Notes: generated by a model from the letters alone, not told the origin. Counted from the first letter of the stretch, positions 8,648 through 18,907 are shown. The stretch is 64,000 nt of DNA from Solibacillus isronensis (GCF_900168685.1 NZ_FVZN01000010.1:62001-126000); one strand, 5' to 3'. A program made the numbers and translations.

Positions 8648-10315
8648 ATGAAATTGAACAAGTTTCTAACACTTTTCATGGCACTTGTACTATCTGTAGT
8701 ACTTGCGGCATGTGGTGGAGACGACAGTAAGGAAAATGAAACATCGGAAGGTTCTACAGGTACTGAAACAAATAATGAAGGGTCTACAAGCACTTCATCA
8801 GAACCAAAAGAGCTTAACTTAGTATTTATGTCTGAACCACCGTCTTTACACCCGGGGTTAGCATCTGATACTACATCAAGTACTGCTATCAACAACATTT
8901 TTGAAGGTTTAATGACAATGGAAAACGGCGTTCCTGTTGAGGCAGCCGCAGAAAGCTATGAAATTTCCGATGACTTATTGACTTATACATTTAAATTACG
9001 TGATTCAAAATGGTCTAACGGTGACCCTGTAACAGCAAACGACTTTGCTTTTGCTTGGAAATGGGCATTAACTCCAGAAAACGCTTCTGAATACGCGTCA
9101 ATTTTATACCCAATCAAAGGTGCTGAAGCTTACCACTTAGGTACTGGCTCTGCCGATGATTTAGGTATTAAAGTTGTGGATGATAAAACGTTAGAAGTAA
9201 CTTTAGAAGTTCCAACACCGTATTTCTTAGAATTAACTGCTTTCAAAACATTTTCACCAATTCACCAAGCTACTCAAGAAGCAAATCCTAACTGGTACAC
9301 TGAAGCAGATTCAATCGTATCAAATGGTGCTTACACTTTAACAGAGTGGGTTCACAATGGTAACTTGGTATTCACTAAATCAGAAAATTACTGGGATGCT
9401 GAAAACGTAAAAATTGATACAGTAAACGTAGCAATCGTTGAATCTGAAGCTTCTCAAATGAACATGTTTGATGCTGATGAAATTGACTTCTTAGGAACAA
9501 ACTATGGTTCTATCTCTTTAGATGCAATCGATCGCTTAAAATCAGAAGGCACGCTTAACGTAGCGGAGTACTCTGGTGTTTACTGGTATAAATTCAACAC
9601 GACAGATGAAGTAACGGGTAATGTAAATATTCGTAAAGCTTTAACTTTAGCAATAGACCGTGCAAGCTTAATTGCCAACATTACAAAAGCGGAACAACAA
9701 CCTGCATTAGGATATGTTCCAAACTCTGTTGATGGATTTGGTGATGATGAAGGTTATTTCAAAGATGCTGATTTCGAAGGTGCAAAAGAGTATTTAGCAA
9801 AAGGTTTAGAAGAACTTGGTTTATCAGATCCTTCTGAATTAGAAATTACAGTTTCACATAACACTTCTGAAGCTCATGCTTCGATTGCACAATTCATTCA
9901 ACAAGGATGGACAAAAGAATTAGGTATCAAAGTAAAGCTTGATAACTCTGAATGGCAAGTGTACTTAGACAAACTTACTAATTTAGATTATCAAGTAGGT
10001 CGTTTAGGTTGGATTGCTGACTACAACGACGCTTACACATTCCTGGAAATGTATAACTCTGCGGATAACGGAAACAACGATACTGGCTGGGAAAATGCGG
10101 AATACGCTGATTTATTAAAACAGTCAGTTACTGAAACAGATCCAGACAAACGTACTCAGATTATGTTACAAGCAGAAGCAATTATGGCTGAAGAAGTTCC
10201 AGTTGCGCCAATCTACTTCTATACTAACCCTTACATCGTAAAAGATTATGTAACAGGCATGGAGCCAGACGCATTAGGTAATATTTCACTTAAAAATGTT
10301 GATATCAACAAATAA
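8648..10315 (+). CDS. oppA: Oligopeptide ABC transporter substrate-binding lipoprotein
   Basis: 555 residues from ATG 8648, behind a G-rich ribosome binding site; an upstream frame start at 8618 is rejected. The signal peptide ends in lipobox LAAC (Cys22), giving a lipid-anchored exported protein. A Ser/Thr/Glu-rich linker precedes the family-5 solute-binding domain (EPPSLHPGLASDTTSS, TFKLRDSKWSNGDPVTANDFAFAWKWAL), typical of OppA/DppE-like peptide binders. It opens the oppABCDF operon, but a stem-loop separates it from oppB, so it is probably expressed at a higher level. Confidence 0.92.
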   Translation: MKLNKFLTLFMALVLSVVLAACGGDDSKENETSEGSTGTETNNEGSTSTSSEPKELNLVFMSEPPSLHPGLASDTTSSTAINNIFEGLMTMENGVPVEAAAESYEISDDLLTYTFKLRDSKWSNGDPVTANDFAFAWKWALTPENASEYASILYPIKGAEAYHLGTGSADDLGIKVVDDKTLEVTLEVPTPYFLELTAFKTFSPIHQATQEANPNWYTEADSIVSNGAYTLTEWVHNGNLVFTKSENYWDAENVKIDTVNVAIVESEASQMNMFDADEIDFLGTNYGSISLDAIDRLKSEGTLNVAEYSGVYWYKFNTTDEVTGNVNIRKALTLAIDRASLIANITKAEQQPALGYVPNSVDGFGDDEGYFKDADFEGAKEYLAKGLEELGLSDPSELEITVSHNTSEAHASIAQFIQQGWTKELGIKVKLDNSEWQVYLDKLTNLDYQVGRLGWIADYNDAYTFLEMYNSADNGNNDTGWENAEYADLLKQSVTETDPDKRTQIMLQAEAIMAEEVPVAPIYFYTNPYIVKDYVTGMEPDALGNISLKNVDINK

Positions 10316-10355
10316 TCTATAACGTATCAACACAACTTACTGTGTATTTTTGCAT

Positions 10356-10396
10356 GAAAGGCTGCTCAGAATCCATGTGATTTAGAGCAGCCTTTC
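10356..10396 (+). terminator. Stem-loop between oppA and oppB (partial terminator or stabiliser)
   Basis: Perfect 12-bp inverted repeat GAAAGGCTGCTC / GAGCAGCCTTTC with a 17-nt loop, 40 bp after the oppA stop. There is no T-run after it. Read-through into oppB is expected, with the hairpin protecting the oppA message. Confidence 0.65.
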
Positions 10397-10444
10397 CATA
10401 TATTTCAGAATATTCATTATCTTAAAACAAGGGGGGGTTGTCTA

Positions 10445-11374
10445 ATGCTTAACTATATTTTCAAGCGATTAATTTACATTTTGATAGCATTATTTTTTAT
10501 CATTTCGGCAACGTTCTTTTTAATGAAACTTGCACCAGGTAGCCCATTTGCCAGTGAGCGTGAGCTATTACCAGCAATCGAACAGCAACTTAATGCAAAA
10601 TACGGCCTCGATAATCCATGGTATATCCAATATAAAGATTATTTAATTTCTTCTCTTACATTGGATTTTGGTGAATCCATGAAATACAAAGGACGTTCAG
10701 TAAACGATATGATTTCAGAAGGATTTCCTGTTTCATTAATATTAGGTTTAGAAGCAATGTTGTTAGCAATAGGTTTTGGAATTTTATTTGGTGTCATTTC
10801 AGCGCTCTATCACAATCGTTTTCCTGACTATGTGTCTACTGTCATCGCTGTTATTGGCATTTCTGTCCCATCCTTCATTCTTGCAGCGTTATTACAGCTG
10901 TATTTGTCGCTAAAAGCTGGCTGGTTCCCTGTGACGGGATGGAAAGGCTTTAGCTACACGGTTTTACCTGCAATCGCTATTGCCCTGTCACATGTAGGGT
11001 TTATTGCAAAGCTAACTCGGTCCAGTATGCTGGAACAAAATAATAGTGAATATGTAAAGCTTGCACGTGCTAAAGGAATTGGAAAATGGACAATTGTATT
11101 TAAACACTCGCTTCGTAATGCGTTGTTGCCGGTTATCACCTATTTAGGACCTTTAACTGCAGGAGTACTGACAGGAAGTTTCATTATTGAACAAATTTTT
11201 GCCATACCGGGTATTGGCCGTCACTTCGTACAATCTATTACGAATCGTGATTATACGACGATTATGGGTGTAACTGTTTTCTATTCAATTATTTTACTCT
11301 TTGCGGTATTAATTGTAGACATTTTGTATCACTACATTGACCCTCGTATCAAATTGAAAGGAGCGAAAAAATAA
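10445..11374 (+). CDS. oppB: Oligopeptide ABC transporter permease OppB
   Basis: 309 residues with about six membrane spans. The N-terminal block ([16 protein letters not shown]) and the EAA-like loop ([28 protein letters not shown]) define the OppB/DppB inner-membrane subunit. The G-rich ribosome binding site AAGGGGGGG lies just before ATG 10445. Its stop overlaps the oppC start by 1 nt, implying translational coupling. Confidence 0.93.
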   Translation: MLNYIFKRLIYILIALFFIISATFFLMKLAPGSPFASERELLPAIEQQLNAKYGLDNPWYIQYKDYLISSLTLDFGESMKYKGRSVNDMISEGFPVSLILGLEAMLLAIGFGILFGVISALYHNRFPDYVSTVIAVIGISVPSFILAALLQLYLSLKAGWFPVTGWKGFSYTVLPAIAIALSHVGFIAKLTRSSMLEQNNSEYVKLARAKGIGKWTIVFKHSLRNALLPVITYLGPLTAGVLTGSFIIEQIFAIPGIGRHFVQSITNRDYTTIMGVTVFYSIILLFAVLIVDILYHYIDPRIKLKGAKK

Positions 11375-12309
11375 TGACTTTAGAAAATAAATTTAATGAA
11401 CAAATCGCTCCGGAGCGTTTTGAAATTGTAGGCGCCCGTCCAAGTGATGCGGATTCTTTAAACAAAAAGCAAATTTCATTTTGGCAAGAGGTAATGTACC
11501 GGTTTTCACATAACAAGCTAGCAATTATAGGCTTGGTTATTTTATCGTTTATTACAATTATGGCTATTTTTGCACCGATGTTTTCCTCTTGGAGTTATGA
11601 AGAAAATACGGGTCTTTACAATACACCCCCTTCAGCTGCCCACTGGTTCGGTACAGACGACCTTGCACGCGACTTATTCGTTCGTGTATGGATTGGCGCA
11701 CGAATTTCGTTATTCATCGGTCTTGCTGCAGCTGTAATCGATCTAATTATTGGTGTCCTTTGGGGCAGTATTTCAGGATTACTTGGTGGCCGCGTAGATA
11801 ACATTATGATGCGTATAGCCGATGTTTTAACAGCGATTCCTTATTTATTAGTTGTTATCATTTTACTAGTGGTTATGGAGAAAGGATTAATTCCTATGAT
11901 TATCGCCCTATCCTTTACGGGATGGGTAAACATGGCACGTATCGTTCGTGCTGAGGTACTTTCAATTAAGAGTCGTGAATTTGTTTTAGCTTCTCGCACA
12001 TTAGGCGCTGGTTCATGGCATTTAATTAAACGTCACCTAATTCCAAATGCAATGGGCGCTATTTTAGTAACAATGACATTAACTATTCCAGCTGCAATCT
12101 TTACAGAATCATTTTTAAGCTATATTGGTTTAGGAGTACAACAACCGCTTGCAAGTTGGGGGACGATGGCTTCAGAAGGAAATAAGGCAATCCAATCAGC
12201 ACCTTGGCGATTAATGTTCCCTGCCCTCTTCATCTCGTTAACGATTTTCGCATTTAACGCTGTTGGAGATGGTCTTCGCGATGCTTTAGATCCAAAATTA
12301 CGTAAATAG
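11374..12309 (+). CDS. oppC: Oligopeptide ABC transporter permease OppC
   Basis: 311 residues. A cytoplasmic N-terminal tail of about 45 residues with FWQEVMYRF(S)HNKLA is followed by six spans and the loop EFVLASRTLGAGSWHLIKRHLIPNA. This is the OppC/DppC family and it pairs with OppB. Its start codon shares one base with the oppB stop codon. Confidence 0.93.
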   Translation: MTLENKFNEQIAPERFEIVGARPSDADSLNKKQISFWQEVMYRFSHNKLAIIGLVILSFITIMAIFAPMFSSWSYEENTGLYNTPPSAAHWFGTDDLARDLFVRVWIGARISLFIGLAAAVIDLIIGVLWGSISGLLGGRVDNIMMRIADVLTAIPYLLVVIILLVVMEKGLIPMIIALSFTGWVNMARIVRAEVLSIKSREFVLASRTLGAGSWHLIKRHLIPNAMGAILVTMTLTIPAAIFTESFLSYIGLGVQQPLASWGTMASEGNKAIQSAPWRLMFPALFISLTIFAFNAVGDGLRDALDPKLRK

Positions 12310-12324
12310 AAAAGGGTGTACGAT

Positions 12325-13377
12325 ATGAAAAAGAAAATTTTAGAAGTTAATGATTTACATATTCATTTCAAAACGTACGCCGGTATTGTACAAGCTGTAC
12401 GAGGCGTAAACTTTGAACTATACGAAGGCGAAACATTAGCTATCGTAGGTGAATCGGGTTCAGGTAAAAGTGTTACGAGTAATGCTTTGATGAAGCTGAT
12501 TCCTGAGCCACCCGGTATTTATGCAAAGGGCGAAATTAAATTTAATGGTCGTGATTTGATTCCTCTTTCTGAAAAAGAAATGTTGTCCATCCGGGGCAAT
12601 GAAGTAGCAATGATTTTCCAAGATCCGATGACAGCACTAAACCCAACGATGCGAATCGGCAAGCAAATTATGGAAGTTTTATTGAAGCATAAAAAAGTTT
12701 CCAGTAAAGGAGCAGCGAAAACTCGTTCCATTGAATTATTAAATCAAGTGGGTATCCCTTTTCCGGAAAAACGTTTTGCTTCTTATCCACACGAGCTTTC
12801 TGGTGGTATGCGTCAGCGCGTTGTCATCGCGATTGCCCTTGCTGCGGATCCTAAGCTTTTAATCGCCGATGAACCAACAACAGCGCTCGATGTAACGATT
12901 CAGGCGCAAATTTTAGAATTGATGAAGGACATTCAAAAAAGTTCAAATACATCGATTATTTTTATTACCCATGATTTAGGGGTCGTGGCAAACGTGGCTG
13001 ACCGTGTTGCCGTTATGTACGCCGGACAAATTGTTGAGTATGGTACAGTAGAGGACATTTTCTACAACCCTAAGCATCCTTATACTTGGGGTCTGCTAGG
13101 TTCAATGCCCGACTTAAACAACTCTACAGACGAGTTATTACGCGCAATACCTGGTTCGCCTCCAAACTTGATTAATCCGCCTACAGGCTGTGCATTCGCC
13201 CCTCGTAATGAGCTGGCTTTAGCAATCGACTATGAGGAAGAGCCACCGATGTTCCAAGTTTCTGACACTCATTTTGCAAAAACTTGGTTACTTCATCCTA
13301 ATGCTCCAAAAATCCCACTTCCTGAGGCGGTTGCTCGCCGTATTGAAATGGCAAAAGGAGGCACAGCTAATGCGTAA
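12325..13377 (+). CDS. oppD: Oligopeptide ABC transporter ATPase OppD
   Basis: 350 residues from ATG 12325 (AAAGGGTG ribosome binding site); an in-frame GTG at 12316 overlaps that site. Walker A is GESGSGKS, the ABC signature is LSGGM and Walker B is LLIADEPTTALD. The C-terminal oligopeptide-transporter extension (PGSPPNLINPPTGCAFAPR) is present but has only one of the usual cluster cysteines. It overlaps oppF by 8 bp. Confidence 0.93.
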   Translation: MKKKILEVNDLHIHFKTYAGIVQAVRGVNFELYEGETLAIVGESGSGKSVTSNALMKLIPEPPGIYAKGEIKFNGRDLIPLSEKEMLSIRGNEVAMIFQDPMTALNPTMRIGKQIMEVLLKHKKVSSKGAAKTRSIELLNQVGIPFPEKRFASYPHELSGGMRQRVVIAIALAADPKLLIADEPTTALDVTIQAQILELMKDIQKSSNTSIIFITHDLGVVANVADRVAVMYAGQIVEYGTVEDIFYNPKHPYTWGLLGSMPDLNNSTDELLRAIPGSPPNLINPPTGCAFAPRNELALAIDYEEEPPMFQVSDTHFAKTWLLHPNAPKIPLPEAVARRIEMAKGGTANA

Positions 13378-14275
13378 AAAGATTTTAGAAGTAAAAGGCT
13401 TAAAACAATATTTCGGTACTGCCAAAGAGCCTATTAAAGCGGTTGACGGCATTAGCTTCGACGTTTATGAAGGCGAAACACTTGGACTAGTGGGCGAATC
13501 TGGCTGTGGTAAATCAACAACGGGACGTTCAATTATTCGCCTATATGATATTACTGAAGGCGAAATTTTATTTAACCAAAAAAATGTGAATTCTTATTCT
13601 TCACGAAAAGAATCGATGCAATTCAACCGCGACATGCAAATGATTTTTCAAGATCCTTATGCATCGTTAAACCCGCGGATGACAGCTGGTGAAATTATTG
13701 CGGAAGGCTACGATATTCACGGCCTTTACAAAAATAAAAAAGACCGTCAAGAAAAAATTGGAGAGTTGTTAGAGTCTGTTGGTTTAAACCGTGAGCATGC
13801 AAACCGTTATGCACATGAATTTTCAGGCGGTCAACGCCAACGTATTGGGATTGCCCGCGCATTAAGTTTGGATCCAAGCTTCATTATTGCGGATGAGCCA
13901 ATTTCTGCTCTAGATGTATCTATTCAAGCTCAAGTCGTTAACTTATTAAAACAGCTACAAAAAGAACGTGGGTTAACATACTTATTCATTGCCCATGATT
14001 TATCGATGGTGAAGTATATCTCGGATCGTATTGCAGTTATGTATCGCGGGAAAATTTTAGAGTTAGGTGATGCGGATGAGATTTACAACAATCCAATTCA
14101 CCCTTATACAAAGTCTTTACTTTCTGCGGTACCTCAACCCAACCCTGAGTATGAGCGTAAACGTGTTCGTATTCCTTACAAGCATGAAGAAACACCAGAA
14201 AATGCAGAAACTTTAGAAGCACGTCCAGGACATTTTGTATTTGCCACAAAACAGCAACTTGCTAGCTGGTTATAA
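13370..14275 (+). CDS. oppF: Oligopeptide ABC transporter ATPase OppF
   Basis: 301 residues from ATG 13370, preceded by AAAGGAGG inside the end of oppD. The frame continues upstream inside oppD but has no coding character there. Walker A is GESGCGKS, signature FSGGQRQR, Walker [13 protein letters not shown]. It forms the heterodimeric ATPase with OppD. The C-terminal tail is short, and the usual Cys-rich end is replaced by [16 protein letters not shown] terminator follows at once. Confidence 0.92.
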   Translation: MRKKILEVKGLKQYFGTAKEPIKAVDGISFDVYEGETLGLVGESGCGKSTTGRSIIRLYDITEGEILFNQKNVNSYSSRKESMQFNRDMQMIFQDPYASLNPRMTAGEIIAEGYDIHGLYKNKKDRQEKIGELLESVGLNREHANRYAHEFSGGQRQRIGIARALSLDPSFIIADEPISALDVSIQAQVVNLLKQLQKERGLTYLFIAHDLSMVKYISDRIAVMYRGKILELGDADEIYNNPIHPYTKSLLSAVPQPNPEYERKRVRIPYKHEETPENAETLEARPGHFVFATKQQLASWL

Positions 14276-14281
14276 ATAGAG

Positions 14282-14315
14282 AGCCGAGTATCCAATTTGA
14301 GTACTCGGCTTTTTT
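14282..14315 (+). terminator. Rho-independent terminator of the opp operon
   Basis: AGCCGAGTA / TACTCGGCT stem with an 11-nt loop and a following T-run, 6 bp after the oppF stop. Confidence 0.9.
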
Positions 14316-14393
14316 CAATATATTGCTCCAGTTTCTCTACCAATTCCTCACTCCTGCACTGCAAAGGATTGGAAAATAGTCTTATTTTATTCA

Positions 14394-14423
14394 TGAAAAA
14401 TAGCCTCGACTAAATCGAGGCTA
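14394..14423 (-). terminator. Rho-independent terminator of the acyl-CoA ligase gene
   Basis: TAGCCTCGA / TCGAGGCTA stem followed by a T-run on the minus strand, just behind the ligase stop codon. Confidence 0.85.
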
Positions 14424-14430
14424 TCATATT

Positions 14431-15918
14431 TTATATCGTCTGTTTTGGTCTTAACGTATGCTTCAGTACTTTGCCGGAAGCATTACGTGGCAGTTGATCG
14501 ATAAAGTCGACTTCAAACGGAACTTTATACTTTGCAAGCTGTGTCATGCAATAGTCCAGCACATCCTGTTCCATTAGTTGCTGGCCTTCTTTTAATACAA
14601 CAAACGCCTTTGGAACTTCACCGTACACTTCATGAGGGACCCCTACAACAGCAGCCTCTAAAATTTGAGGCATTTGGTAAAGTACCTCTTCCACTTCAAT
14701 CGGATAAATATTTTCGCCGCCACGAATAATCATATCCTTTTTGCGGTCTACAATATATAAATAGCCTTCCTCGTCAAAACGGCCTAAATCTCCGGTATAC
14801 AGCCATCCATCTTGAATCGACTTTGCTGTTTCTTCCGGTGCACGCAAATATCCTTTCATTACTTGGGGACCTTTCACGCAAATTTCACCGACTTCCCCTA
14901 ATGGTACAATTTCACCATTTGCATCGCGCAGCTGAATTTCAGTCCGTGCTAACGGTTTGCCTACTGAACCGATTTTAAACAGTGCTGCATCATCCAGCAA
15001 TGAACTCGCAGCAGGTGTATTTTCAGTTTGCCCATATAAGTTCTGTACTTTTACATTCGGGAATGTATCCTTCAGGCGCTTAACAAGCTCATACGGCATC
15101 GGTGCAGCTCCATAGCAGAACAGACGCAATTGACTAAAATCATAGGATTGCAACTCTGGTTTGTTCAATAAAATCGTATACATTGCCGGTACCCCAAAGA
15201 AAATAGTCGCTTTTGTTTCAACTAAGTTTTTCAATGTCTGATCTGGTGAAAAGGCTTCTTCTATAAGAACTGCTCCTCCTTTATAAATTGTCGGCACCGC
15301 AAATACATGGCTGCCTGCACAGTGGAACAATGGTGTACAAATAAACATGCGGTCCTCGTTCGTCATATTCATTGAGTCAGACCAGATTTGCGCTGTCTCC
15401 AAAATATTCCGGTGACTGAGCATAACCCCTTTTGGTTTTCCTGTCGTTCCGGATGTATACATAACAACGGACGTGTCTTCTAGGTCTAACTGCGGCAATG
15501 ATTGAGAAGCGCTGTTTCCATTAATAATTTCTTTAATTTGTGAAAGTGAAAGGATTTCCTGAAAACCATGTGTCGTAAGATCAATCGTCGCTTGCAGTTT
15601 TTCATCATATATTAAAATTTTTGCCTCTGAATGCTTAAATATAAAATCCACTTCAGGAGGAGCCAGCTTGGTATTCACAGGCATTACGGTTAAGCCTGCA
15701 AGCTGTACGCCATAATAAACGGCCATAAACAAATGGGAGTTGAGCGCAAATTCTGCTACAATATCATCTTTTTGAAAGCCCTTTTCAATCAGATAACCGG
15801 CAATTTTCCGCGAGTTATTCAGAAGTTCTTCATATGACCATACTTCATTTTCAAATTGAATAGCCGTTGCATTTGGTGTCTCCAGAGCTTGGTCAACTAA
15901 TGCCTGTAAAACTGTCAT
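14431..15918 (-). CDS. Acyl-CoA synthetase (AMP-forming)
   Basis: 495 residues of the ANL adenylating superfamily. The P-loop-like A3 motif MYTSGTTGKPKGVMLSH, the A5 motif NLYGQTE, the A7 motif YTGDLGRFDEEGYLYIVDRKKDMII and the catalytic Lys motif NASGKVLKHTLR are all present. It activates a carboxylic acid, probably a fatty acid, to its CoA thioester in the cytoplasm. The length fits short FadD/LcfB-like ligases. It stands alone, so its substrate cannot be fixed; MenE-type or other ligases are less likely without men genes nearby. Confidence 0.85.
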   Translation of the reverse strand: MTVLQALVDQALETPNATAIQFENEVWSYEELLNNSRKIAGYLIEKGFQKDDIVAEFALNSHLFMAVYYGVQLAGLTVMPVNTKLAPPEVDFIFKHSEAKILIYDEKLQATIDLTTHGFQEILSLSQIKEIINGNSASQSLPQLDLEDTSVVMYTSGTTGKPKGVMLSHRNILETAQIWSDSMNMTNEDRMFICTPLFHCAGSHVFAVPTIYKGGAVLIEEAFSPDQTLKNLVETKATIFFGVPAMYTILLNKPELQSYDFSQLRLFCYGAAPMPYELVKRLKDTFPNVKVQNLYGQTENTPAASSLLDDAALFKIGSVGKPLARTEIQLRDANGEIVPLGEVGEICVKGPQVMKGYLRAPEETAKSIQDGWLYTGDLGRFDEEGYLYIVDRKKDMIIRGGENIYPIEVEEVLYQMPQILEAAVVGVPHEVYGEVPKAFVVLKEGQQLMEQDVLDYCMTQLAKYKVPFEVDFIDQLPRNASGKVLKHTLRPKQTI

Positions 15919-16209
15919 TTAAAATCCCCCTTAATATACAAATATCTTAATATTCTAAATTTTAACAATTTTAAGCTGCTTAATGCAATATTTTCTGTCT
16001 GTTTATTTTTTAAGCAACTAATGAAAATTTTAGAAGACGCGAATGTTATACGTTTATTTTGGATAAGCTAGTTGTCAAATAAAGCTAATTGATCCATTTT
16101 ATTTGAACATAAAAACATTCAGAGTGGACAAATTAATGATGAAGATTCAAAAGGAAAGCAATCACGCGCCTTTTTCTTCATTATTGCTAAATCAAAGAGG
16201 AGGAGAATT

Positions 16210-16446
16210 ATGCCAGCTTTAGAGGTGAAATGTACTGTATCAGATTGCTTTTTCCATGCAAAGGGGAATTTTTGTGGGGCTGAAAAAATTGAAATCGATA
16301 TGGAAAGTATAACCAACAAAAAAGAGCGGTCGGAATTTGCTTCTGACTTTGATTTGCAAGCCCCTAAACAAAAAGAAGCCAAGTCTTCCAGCGACACTTG
16401 CTGCAAAACATTTATTTGTAAAAAAGATGCAGAAAAGCGTCACTAA
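16210..16446 (+). CDS. DUF1540 small Cys-containing protein
   Basis: 78 residues behind AGAGGAGGAG. The N-terminal block VKCTVSDCFFHAKGNFCGAEKIEI has the C-x4-C-x8-C spacing of the DUF1540 family, with further cysteines (DTCCKTFICKK) near the end that could bind a metal. The function is unknown; members are common in spore-forming Firmicutes. It is a single-gene unit closed by a terminator. Confidence 0.78.
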   Translation: MPALEVKCTVSDCFFHAKGNFCGAEKIEIDMESITNKKERSEFASDFDLQAPKQKEAKSSSDTCCKTFICKKDAEKRH

Positions 16447-16457
16447 GTAATTTTGAA

Positions 16458-16505
16458 GAAGCTGTCTAGTAAGTGTACACCACTTATTTAGACAGCTTCC
16501 TTTTT
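16458..16505 (+). terminator. Rho-independent terminator
   Basis: GAAGCTGTCTA / TAGACAGCTTC stem with a following T-run, between the DUF1540 gene and the converging small gene. Confidence 0.85.
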
Positions 16506-16514
16506 ATTAATGAT

Positions 16515-16754
16515 TTAATGCGGACCGTTGCCACCTAACTGCCCACTACCAGGCACTTCATTAACCTTGTAAGTACGGCTGTCGACTTCCAGATTTTCCG
16601 TTAAAGGGCGAAGCGGCATTTCATCAGTCGTCTTCACTTCCTGTTCCTTGGCAAGTATAGCAAGCGTTTTATTATACGAAAGACCGGAAGCTGCATTCAA
16701 ACGCTTTACTTCATTAACATCTGTTCCTGCTTCTGTGAAATTTTTTTCGTTCAT
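16515..16754 (-). CDS. Small protein with gamma-type SASP-like N-terminus
   Basis: 79 residues, preceded by GAGGAGG. The segment TEAGTDVNEVKRLNAASG resembles the repeated motif of gamma-type small acid-soluble spore proteins (EFASETNAQ.VRKQN). The rest (LSYNKTLAILAKE and a Pro/Gly-rich end) does not. It could be a small spore protein. Assignment is tentative. Confidence 0.55.
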   Translation of the reverse strand: MNEKNFTEAGTDVNEVKRLNAASGLSYNKTLAILAKEQEVKTTDEMPLRPLTENLEVDSRTYKVNEVPGSGQLGGNGPH

Positions 16755-16822
16755 TCATCCACCTCCTCAACTATTAGGATGTGCGATGAACAATTGTTTA
16801 TGTAACTATTAGTTATTCAAAT

Positions 16823-18079
16823 CTAGAATGTTTCCGTAGCATGCACTTCTTTGTATAACATAATTCCAATTAAACCGATTAAAGAAAAAAGAACCGGAAT
16901 AATGAAGCCATAGAAATAACCGTATTGTATATCTATCGAGCTTGCCTGAACATAGTCCAATATTGCACCTAAAAAAATCGGCAATAGGACGGCACTTAAA
17001 AAGCCTCCTGTATTGGCAAATCCCGATACAATGCCAGACTCTTTCATTGGGAATGACTGCCGTACAGCAGCAAATGTCAATGCACTTGCTCCATATCCGA
17101 AGCCGATGAGGAAGAAAAGTACAATAACTCCGATCAGGGACGGATATCCTTGAAATAAAAGAAACATAAACCAGCTTGCAAAAACAATCGTTTGCACTGC
17201 TATATATGGTTTTTTAATCGATTCATACATACTTGCAACCCAACTCATAAAAGGCGCACCAATAATTGCACCAACGAGCCCAACCATAATTAACTGACTC
17301 GCTTGTGATCGGCTCATTTCGTAAAGATCCATTCCGTACGGCACAGCCCACGAGCTGATAAATCCGACATAGCCGCCCACTACTCCAAAATGGCATAAAA
17401 ATAATGCCCATGCTTGCCGGCTGGAAAACACTCTTTTCACAATGCCAGCTGTTTTTTCACGTTGGACGGGCTCTGTTACTACAGGCAAAGTTTGCGGAAA
17501 AGCCCTTTTTGCTTGTTTTATTAAAATCATGTATAGCAATAGACCGCACAAACTTACAAGAAGACCTAATGAGAAAAATGCCCATCTCCATCCAAGGAAT
17601 TCAATCCAAGCCGAAAATGGAACAGTCGCCAACAAGAATCCTAAACTGCCTGTCATCCCGGCAAAACCGACTAAACGGACAAATTCCTTCTTATAAAACC
17701 ACTGGCCTAATATGAGCATCATATTAACCCAAATCGTCGCATCCCCTATTCCCGTAAAAATCCGCGATATAAATAGTACCGATTCATGTGTTCCGACACT
17801 GTAAAGAACTGTTCCCACGCCTGCAAGGACGGCCCCGAAAATAAGAAAGAAATTTGGTCCAAAGCGATCTGCCAAAATCCCCATTGGTATTTGCAAACTT
17901 GTATAGACAAAAAATTGAACTCCTGTTATTAACCCGATTGTAGTGGCCGTAATATTAAAGTCGTGCATCAGCTGATCGGTAATTAATCCAGGTGCTGTCC
18001 GCTGACTGGCCATCAATAAATACGTAAGCAGAACCGAAACATATACTACCCATCTGTACTTACTATTTTGCTTTTCCAA
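16823..18079 (-). CDS. MFS transporter
   Basis: 418 residues with about twelve membrane spans. The loop-2/3 motif is present as GILADRFGPNFFLIFG, and a second signature (GSLGFLLATVPF) lies in the first half. It is a major facilitator superfamily permease of the nitrate/nitrite-glycerate/hexuronate-like type. The substrate is unknown and no metabolic partner sits next to it. Confidence 0.82.
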   Translation of the reverse strand: MEKQNSKYRWVVYVSVLLTYLLMASQRTAPGLITDQLMHDFNITATTIGLITGVQFFVYTSLQIPMGILADRFGPNFFLIFGAVLAGVGTVLYSVGTHESVLFISRIFTGIGDATIWVNMMLILGQWFYKKEFVRLVGFAGMTGSLGFLLATVPFSAWIEFLGWRWAFFSLGLLVSLCGLLLYMILIKQAKRAFPQTLPVVTEPVQREKTAGIVKRVFSSRQAWALFLCHFGVVGGYVGFISSWAVPYGMDLYEMSRSQASQLIMVGLVGAIIGAPFMSWVASMYESIKKPYIAVQTIVFASWFMFLLFQGYPSLIGVIVLFFLIGFGYGASALTFAAVRQSFPMKESGIVSGFANTGGFLSAVLLPIFLGAILDYVQASSIDIQYGYFYGFIIPVLFSLIGLIGIMLYKEVHATETF

Positions 18080-18304
18080 TGATCACTACTCCCATAAAAG
18101 TTTTTCTTTAGACATTTGAATTTTTAATTATGAGTTCTTTTACCTTACCTATTTTATGAAAGTACTTAGGCTGTTATCTTTTCAAGCCAACACTTTCATA
18201 AAGTTATATACCCTACATATAAATAACAGTATGCAGGGTTAGTTGCATATTTTTATTCAAGAAAAAAAGGTGAAGGAAGTGAAAATATTCTTCAAATTGG
18301 TCCA

Positions 18305-18907
18305 ATGCCTGTTAGTACTGTTCGATTAGATTATGGACCGAATCAATTGGTATATTATCCACATGTTACTTACAAGTGGGATCATTCATGGGAAAATGAG
18401 ATGAATGAGGCGATTAAGGAGCTAGTAAAAAAACAAATTGCACAGCAAGTTGGCGATATGCCGACAACTGTAGAAGAAATGCTGGGGCTATATGAAATAA
18501 AAAATAATCAGCGGCAAGTACTAAGTTTGAGCCTATCCAATTACACTTATCATGAAAAGGCCGCACACGGGATGACGACAATTGAATCACTGACATTTGA
18601 TATAGAAAAGAAGAAGCTATGTACACTCAAGGATTTATTTAAACCGGGCGCCAATTACGTCAGAAGACTTTCTGCTCTTGTCGATATTCAAATTCAGGAG
18701 CGGGATCTCCCTACATTAGGTGATTTTCCGGGTATAAGTCCGGATCAGGATTTCTATATTGCAGATAAAACACTCGTTATTTATTTTCAGTTATATGAGA
18801 TTACTCCATATGTTGTAGGTCTGCCAATGTTTCCGATTTCTGTTTTTGATTTGGCAGATATTATTGATGAATCCGGTCCACTTGGCAGATTGGCGACTAA
18901 CGGTTAA
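18305..18907 (+). CDS. DUF4163/DUF3298 domain protein (RsiV/PdaC-like), start uncertain
   Basis: 200 residues from ATG 18305. The N-terminal block PNQLVYYPHVTYKWDHSWENEMNEAI resembles DUF4163, and the C-terminal SLTFDIEKKKLCTLKDLFKP...YFQLYEITPYVVGLPMFPIS resembles DUF3298, the pair found in RsiV and PdaC. ATG 18305 has no ribosome binding site. A good site (AAGGTGAAGGAA) instead precedes GTG 18279, whose reading frame is different and encodes a short hydrophobic stretch (KIFFKLVQCLLVLF). Either a rare ATT start at 18287 or a frameshift that split off the N-terminus is possible. Confidence 0.65.
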   Translation: MPVSTVRLDYGPNQLVYYPHVTYKWDHSWENEMNEAIKELVKKQIAQQVGDMPTTVEEMLGLYEIKNNQRQVLSLSLSNYTYHEKAAHGMTTIESLTFDIEKKKLCTLKDLFKPGANYVRRLSALVDIQIQERDLPTLGDFPGISPDQDFYIADKTLVIYFQLYEITPYVVGLPMFPISVFDLADIIDESGPLGRLATNG

